Position numbers and translations under genes: made by a program | Shown: piece after piece, positions 22,462 to 24,928 of the stretch | Position numbering within the stretch: the stretch's first letter is position 1 | How the letters are laid out: every line of letters begins with the position of its first letter | The notes under the pieces: model-generated | Database searches by the model: none | What the model saw: only the letters and a program-made list of their open reading frames with translations | Told to the model about the DNA's origin: nothing | Source of the DNA: a virus | DNA: 24,928 nucleotides | Direction: 5' to 3' (one strand) | IMG/VR virus record: IMGVR_UViG_3300034104_002502 | Span: 1 to 24,928 of that record

Positions 22462-23996
22462 GCCAGGTTTCCGGACACGACCGCGCGCGTGGCGGTGATG
22501 AAAAGTATGGTGGCCACGCCTCGCGTGGTTATGCTGAAGCTGCTGATGTCAGCGTCTGTTCCAGCCTTGTAAACATCGGTGATAGCAGAGCAAGTACAGG
22601 AAATGGTCGCAGAAGTGTTGTTGAAGATGCTGATGACATCCCCAGAGGCAAAAACAGCTGCGGGAACCACAACAGTGCCCCCTGTTCCCAACTCCACAAA
22701 TTTGCCCACATCTGCCAAAACCAGTGTGTAACTAGACGTCTTGGCCCCCGATGGAGGGACGTTGCGGTAGCCTACTTTGTTCGTGCCATCTGCCGTGCAG
22801 TTGTCCAGGTTGCCGCTGGTGGGCGTACCCAGAACAGGTGTGACGAGCGTCGGGGTGTTTGCAAAAACGTTTGCCCCACTTCCGGTCTCGTCCGTCAGGG
22901 CCGCAGCCAAGTTGGCGGATGTGAACGAGCCCAAAGAAGCAGCGTTGCCAACCGAAGTGACCATGCCGGTCAAGTTGGCGTTGGTCGTCACATTGCCGGC
23001 CGTCAAGCCAGAGGCCGTGCCGGTAATGTTTGTGCCAATAAGAGCGGAAGGTGTTCCTAAGTTGGGCGTAACAAGGGTTGGGCTATTTGCAAAAACTGCT
23101 GAGCCGCTGCCTGTTTCATCTGTTAGCGCACCGGACAAGTTGGCAGATGTGAATGAGCCCAAGGAGGTGGTAGTGCCTACTGAGGTTACCGCTCCCGTGA
23201 GGTTGCCAAGTGCAGGTGGCGCTTGGAACGTGGGCAGTGCGCCGGGGCCATTGCTGGTCAAAACGTGTGTCGCGGTCCCAGGTCCTGCTGACGCCTGGAA
23301 AGCCCCAGTGCTCGTGGTCCCTGCAAACACGACCCCGTACGCCGTTGCAGTAGTAAGGCCTGTGCCGCCATTCGCTACAGGCAGTGTCCCTGTCACGCCT
23401 GTGGACAGGGGCAGGCCCGTGGCATTGGTTAATGTGGCGCCGGCAGGGGTGCCCAAGGTGGGCGCAACAAGGGTGGGGCTGTCCGACAGCACGTTATTGC
23501 CCGTGCCCGTCGAAGTTGTAACCCCTGTGCCGCCACTTGTGACAGGCAGTGCAGTACTGAGGGTCAGCGTGCTGAAATGCGTGACAGCATCCACGACGTT
23601 TACGCCGTCAACAAACAGGTGCGCCTTTTTGCCATTGGGCACGGTGATGCCAGTGCCTGCAGCTGTTTTCACAGTAATGCTCTGGCCACCTGACGTGTTA
23701 TTCTGGACCAGGTACTGCTTTTCAATCGTTGGGACAACCATCTCACGAGTCACGGTCAGGGACCCTGTGGACGTGACGTTTAGGACCAAGGCTCGCGGCA
23801 CCTGCAAGGCGGGGCCGAGCAGGTCGGTGAGGGTCAGGGTAAGCGTGGCGTCCGTCGTGAACACCGGGTTGCTCAGGCCCGTGATAGCTTGCTCAATGGC
23901 CGTGCCAATGTTGGTGTTGGTCGTGTTGCCCCAAGTGTTGGACTGCTCGCCGCTGCCAATTAACTCGAACTTCAGGTCTGAAAAGGTGCTTGCCAT
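22458..23996 (-). CDS. tail fibre protein, repeat-built, 512 aa
   Basis: This 512-aa protein has an N-terminal region (1-40, [20 protein letters not shown] and then [10 protein letters not shown]) typical of fibres that attach to podovirus tails. It continues with beta strands and Thr/Gly/Val-rich repeats. Two long units (264-315 and 340-391) contain LTSVG-, [10 protein letters not shown]-, LTDETGSG- and PTLVTP-LGTP-type motifs, and a shorter unit lies at 170-184. The last 110 residues form a distinct beta-rich tip with two Cys (467 and 469). The fibre should trimerise and present the tip. The ATG at 23996 has AGGGG upstream. The gene directly follows the 124-aa gene with 2 bases between them and overlaps the propeller gene by 4. 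Confidence 0.85.
   Translation of the reverse strand: MASTFSDLKFELIGSGEQSNTWGNTTNTNIGTAIEQAITGLSNPVFTTDATLTLTLTDLLGPALQVPRALVLNVTSTGSLTVTREMVVPTIEKQYLVQNNTSGGQSITVKTAAGTGITVPNGKKAHLFVDGVNVVDAVTHFSTLTLSTALPVTSGGTGVTTSTGTGNNVLSDSPTLVAPTLGTPAGATLTNATGLPLSTGVTGTLPVANGGTGLTTATAYGVVFAGTTSTGAFQASAGPGTATHVLTSNGPGALPTFQAPPALGNLTGAVTSVGTTTSLGSFTSANLSGALTDETGSGSAVFANSPTLVTPNLGTPSALIGTNITGTASGLTAGNVTTNANLTGMVTSVGNAASLGSFTSANLAAALTDETGSGANVFANTPTLVTPVLGTPTSGNLDNCTADGTNKVGYRNVPPSGAKTSSYTLVLADVGKFVELGTGGTVVVPAAVFASGDVISIFNNTSATISCTCSAITDVYKAGTDADISSFSITTRGVATILFITATRAVVSGNLA
22824..23207 (-). repeat. tandem coding repeats of the tail fibre
   Basis: Two units of about 156 bases, 23052-23207 and 22824-22979, start 228 bases apart and encode closely related 52-residue blocks. 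A partial third block ([11 protein letters not shown]) lies at 23445-23489. They are potential sites for homologous expansion or contraction of the fibre shaft. Confidence 0.85.
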
Positions 23997-23998
23997 AA

Positions 23999-24373
23999 TT
24001 AAACCCCTATTTGAGTAGTTATTTCGATCCAGGCGGTTAAATCTTCATCCCACCGGTACAGCTTGTCATCTCCGGGCACCGGTACAGGTGCAATCCACAA
24101 GCAGGTTTGCTCATCCAGTACCCAGCTCTGGTAAGGTTTTGGGGGAATAAATGCGTCACGAGATGCATCGTATGTGTAGCCAGTACCCGGAAAATTTTTA
24201 CGAAACTGGCGGTTGTAACTGGCTTGAACCCATGTGCCTCCCAGCAGGTTACGACAAAATTCCTGGCCTATAGATTCTTGTTCAACCCCGTTTTTGTCCA
24301 ACAACTCGATGTTGTTCACAACAATAACCCGTTGCACGATGCTGTTTAGCCCTATTTCTGCAAAATGTGCCAT
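23999..24373 (-). CDS. conserved tail-module phage protein, 124 aa
   Basis: This 124-residue protein starts [20 protein letters not shown]. It contains [20 protein letters not shown] (33-52), the segment [18 protein letters not shown] and the signature [14 protein letters not shown], and has a Trp-rich C-terminal half. This family is common next to tail-fibre genes in cyanophages and other aquatic phages, where it is annotated hypothetical. I infer a fibre-assembly chaperone or tail accessory protein from context. There is no signal peptide or membrane segment. The ATG at 24373 has AAGGA upstream and the gene lies 2 bases before the fibre gene. GC content is close to 50% in the line I counted. 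Confidence 0.8.
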   Translation of the reverse strand: MAHFAEIGLNSIVQRVIVVNNIELLDKNGVEQESIGQEFCRNLLGGTWVQASYNRQFRKNFPGTGYTYDASRDAFIPPKPYQSWVLDEQTCLWIAPVPVPGDDKLYRWDEDLTAWIEITTQIGV

Positions 24374-24381
24374 GGCTTTCC

Positions 24382-24928
24382 TTAAAGTGTTATTGAACCT
24401 GAGCCAGTAAAGGTATAAATCCTGTATCCACCTAATACGGTTATTGTTGGACTACCGGTCGTTGATGTGGCGGCCGGGAAAGTGTCTGCATACCTAAGAA
24501 TTACCACACCGGAGCCTCCCCCGGCACCCACATCAGTAGTATTGCCAGCGCCACCGCCCCCACCGCCGGTATTGACTGTGCCTGCTTCCTCCCCTATACC
24601 CGCCTTACCCCCTTGGCCGCCACCCCCGACACCACCTGCAGCACTACCACCTGAACCTGCAAAATGTCCGCCACCGCCGCCACCTGCACGGGTAACACTA
24701 GAACCTGTAATACTCGAGGCTAGTCCCGCGCCACCAGCCCCACCACCAACTGTAGTGCCCACTGCTCCCGCTGCCCCAGCGCCACCGCCACCGCCCGCAG
24801 TAAATTGTGTAGTACCGGGCCCACCAGCGCCACCAGCCGTACCTTGACTTGCTGTGCCAGCACCACCACCAGAACCGCCAAAGGAACCACCACCACCAGA
24901 ACCGCCGCTGGCTCCCACAAAGTCAACA
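24382..24928 (-). CDS. glycine-rich tail-tip protein, C-terminal part (cut by the right edge)
   Basis: The frame is open to the right edge, so the N-terminal part is missing. At least 180 residues are visible, dominated by Gly-Gly-x and Gly-Ser/Ala runs (for example GGGGGAGAAGAVG). They are followed by a short beta-rich end: GSGVVILRYADTFPA and GGYRIYTFTGSGSITL. Poly-glycine lattices capped by such VILRY / YTFTGSGS ends occur in phage fibre adhesins and are known in tail-tip adhesins of several phages. It is likely a receptor-binding or fibre-tip protein. The GTG codon at 24916-24918 is internal; I do not regard it as the start. The DNA is low-complexity (CCACC-rich on the plus strand). Confidence 0.8.
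   Translation of the reverse strand, partial: VDFVGASGGSGGGGSFGGSGGGAGTASQGTAGGAGGPGTTQFTAGGGGGAGAAGAVGTTVGGGAGGAGLASSITGSSVTRAGGGGGGHFAGSGGSAAGGVGGGGQGGKAGIGEEAGTVNTGGGGGGAGNTTDVGAGGGSGVVILRYADTFPAATSTTGSPTITVLGGYRIYTFTGSGSITL

Noticed and set aside
22777-24018. 413-codon frame on the plus strand over the tail fibre
   Set aside because: It is a Pro/Val/Ala-rich mirror of the fibre's Gly/Thr repeats, with no ribosome-binding site and no place in the operon.
24467-24847. Plus-strand Pro-rich frame over the glycine-rich gene
   Set aside because: Proline runs are the reverse complement of glycine codons; there is no start signal or domain.

Overview
The window is a continuous piece of a tailed double-stranded DNA phage genome with about 96% or more coding density. 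I see no tRNA, rRNA, integrase, insertion sequence or CRISPR array, and no gap between genes longer than about 120 bases. A P22 gp10-like tail/stabilization protein, very large Gly/Ala/Gln-rich virion proteins, GTA-type holin and GH24 lysozyme genes, and no sheath, baseplate or obvious tape-measure gene suggest a short-tailed (podovirus-like) virulent phage. The moderately GC-rich composition and small-gene style resemble aquatic, metagenome-derived phages of Gram-negative (probably proteobacterial) hosts. Host and lineage are inference. Terminase, portal, capsid and DNA polymerase are not here and must lie outside.

Region 1 (1-4013, minus strand) is a compact early replication operon. In transcription order it encodes a conserved 114-aa protein, a 184-aa coiled-coil protein, a 257-aa unknown protein (possible ssDNA binder), perhaps a 35-aa mini-ORF, an archaeo-eukaryotic primase (AEP) of the TOTE-associated type, a 78-aa conserved phage protein and a UvrD-like SF1 helicase cut by the window edge. 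Start/stop overlaps of 1-4 bases suggest translational coupling. Region 2 (4014-4098) is a short divergent control region with a 10-bp perfect palindrome. Region 3 (4099-6242, plus strand) holds a SNF2-type SF2 helicase and a RecB/MGME1-like PD-(D/E)XK exonuclease.

Region 4 (6196-15330, minus strand) is a virion operon. It has a recognisable sigma70-like promoter at 15301-15330 and four large proteins (686, 554, 668 and 1091 aa) with features of ejected or internal virion proteins. The last gene overlaps the exonuclease gene tail to tail by 47 bases. Region 5 (15335-18392) encodes a 110-aa virion-type protein, a jelly-roll-like protein, the stabilization/tail protein and a 52-aa Lys/Ala-rich protein that is easily missed. 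Region 6 (18434-21056) is a lysis and membrane cassette: GH24 lysozyme, 3TM-type holin and four more small membrane proteins. Region 7 (21091 to the right edge) is the adsorption apparatus: a beta-propeller-like protein, a repeat-built tail fibre, a 124-aa conserved tail-module protein and a glycine-rich tip protein cut by the right edge.

The minus-strand genes from the right edge to 6196 read as late functions (adsorption, lysis, tail, ejection). The central divergent block supplies DNA replication and recombination. The most interesting points are the AEP + SF2 helicase + nuclease combination, the expanded membrane cassette, the lower-GC beta-propeller adhesin, two well-formed promoters with overlapping inverted repeats, and sequence modules shared between neighbouring virion proteins.
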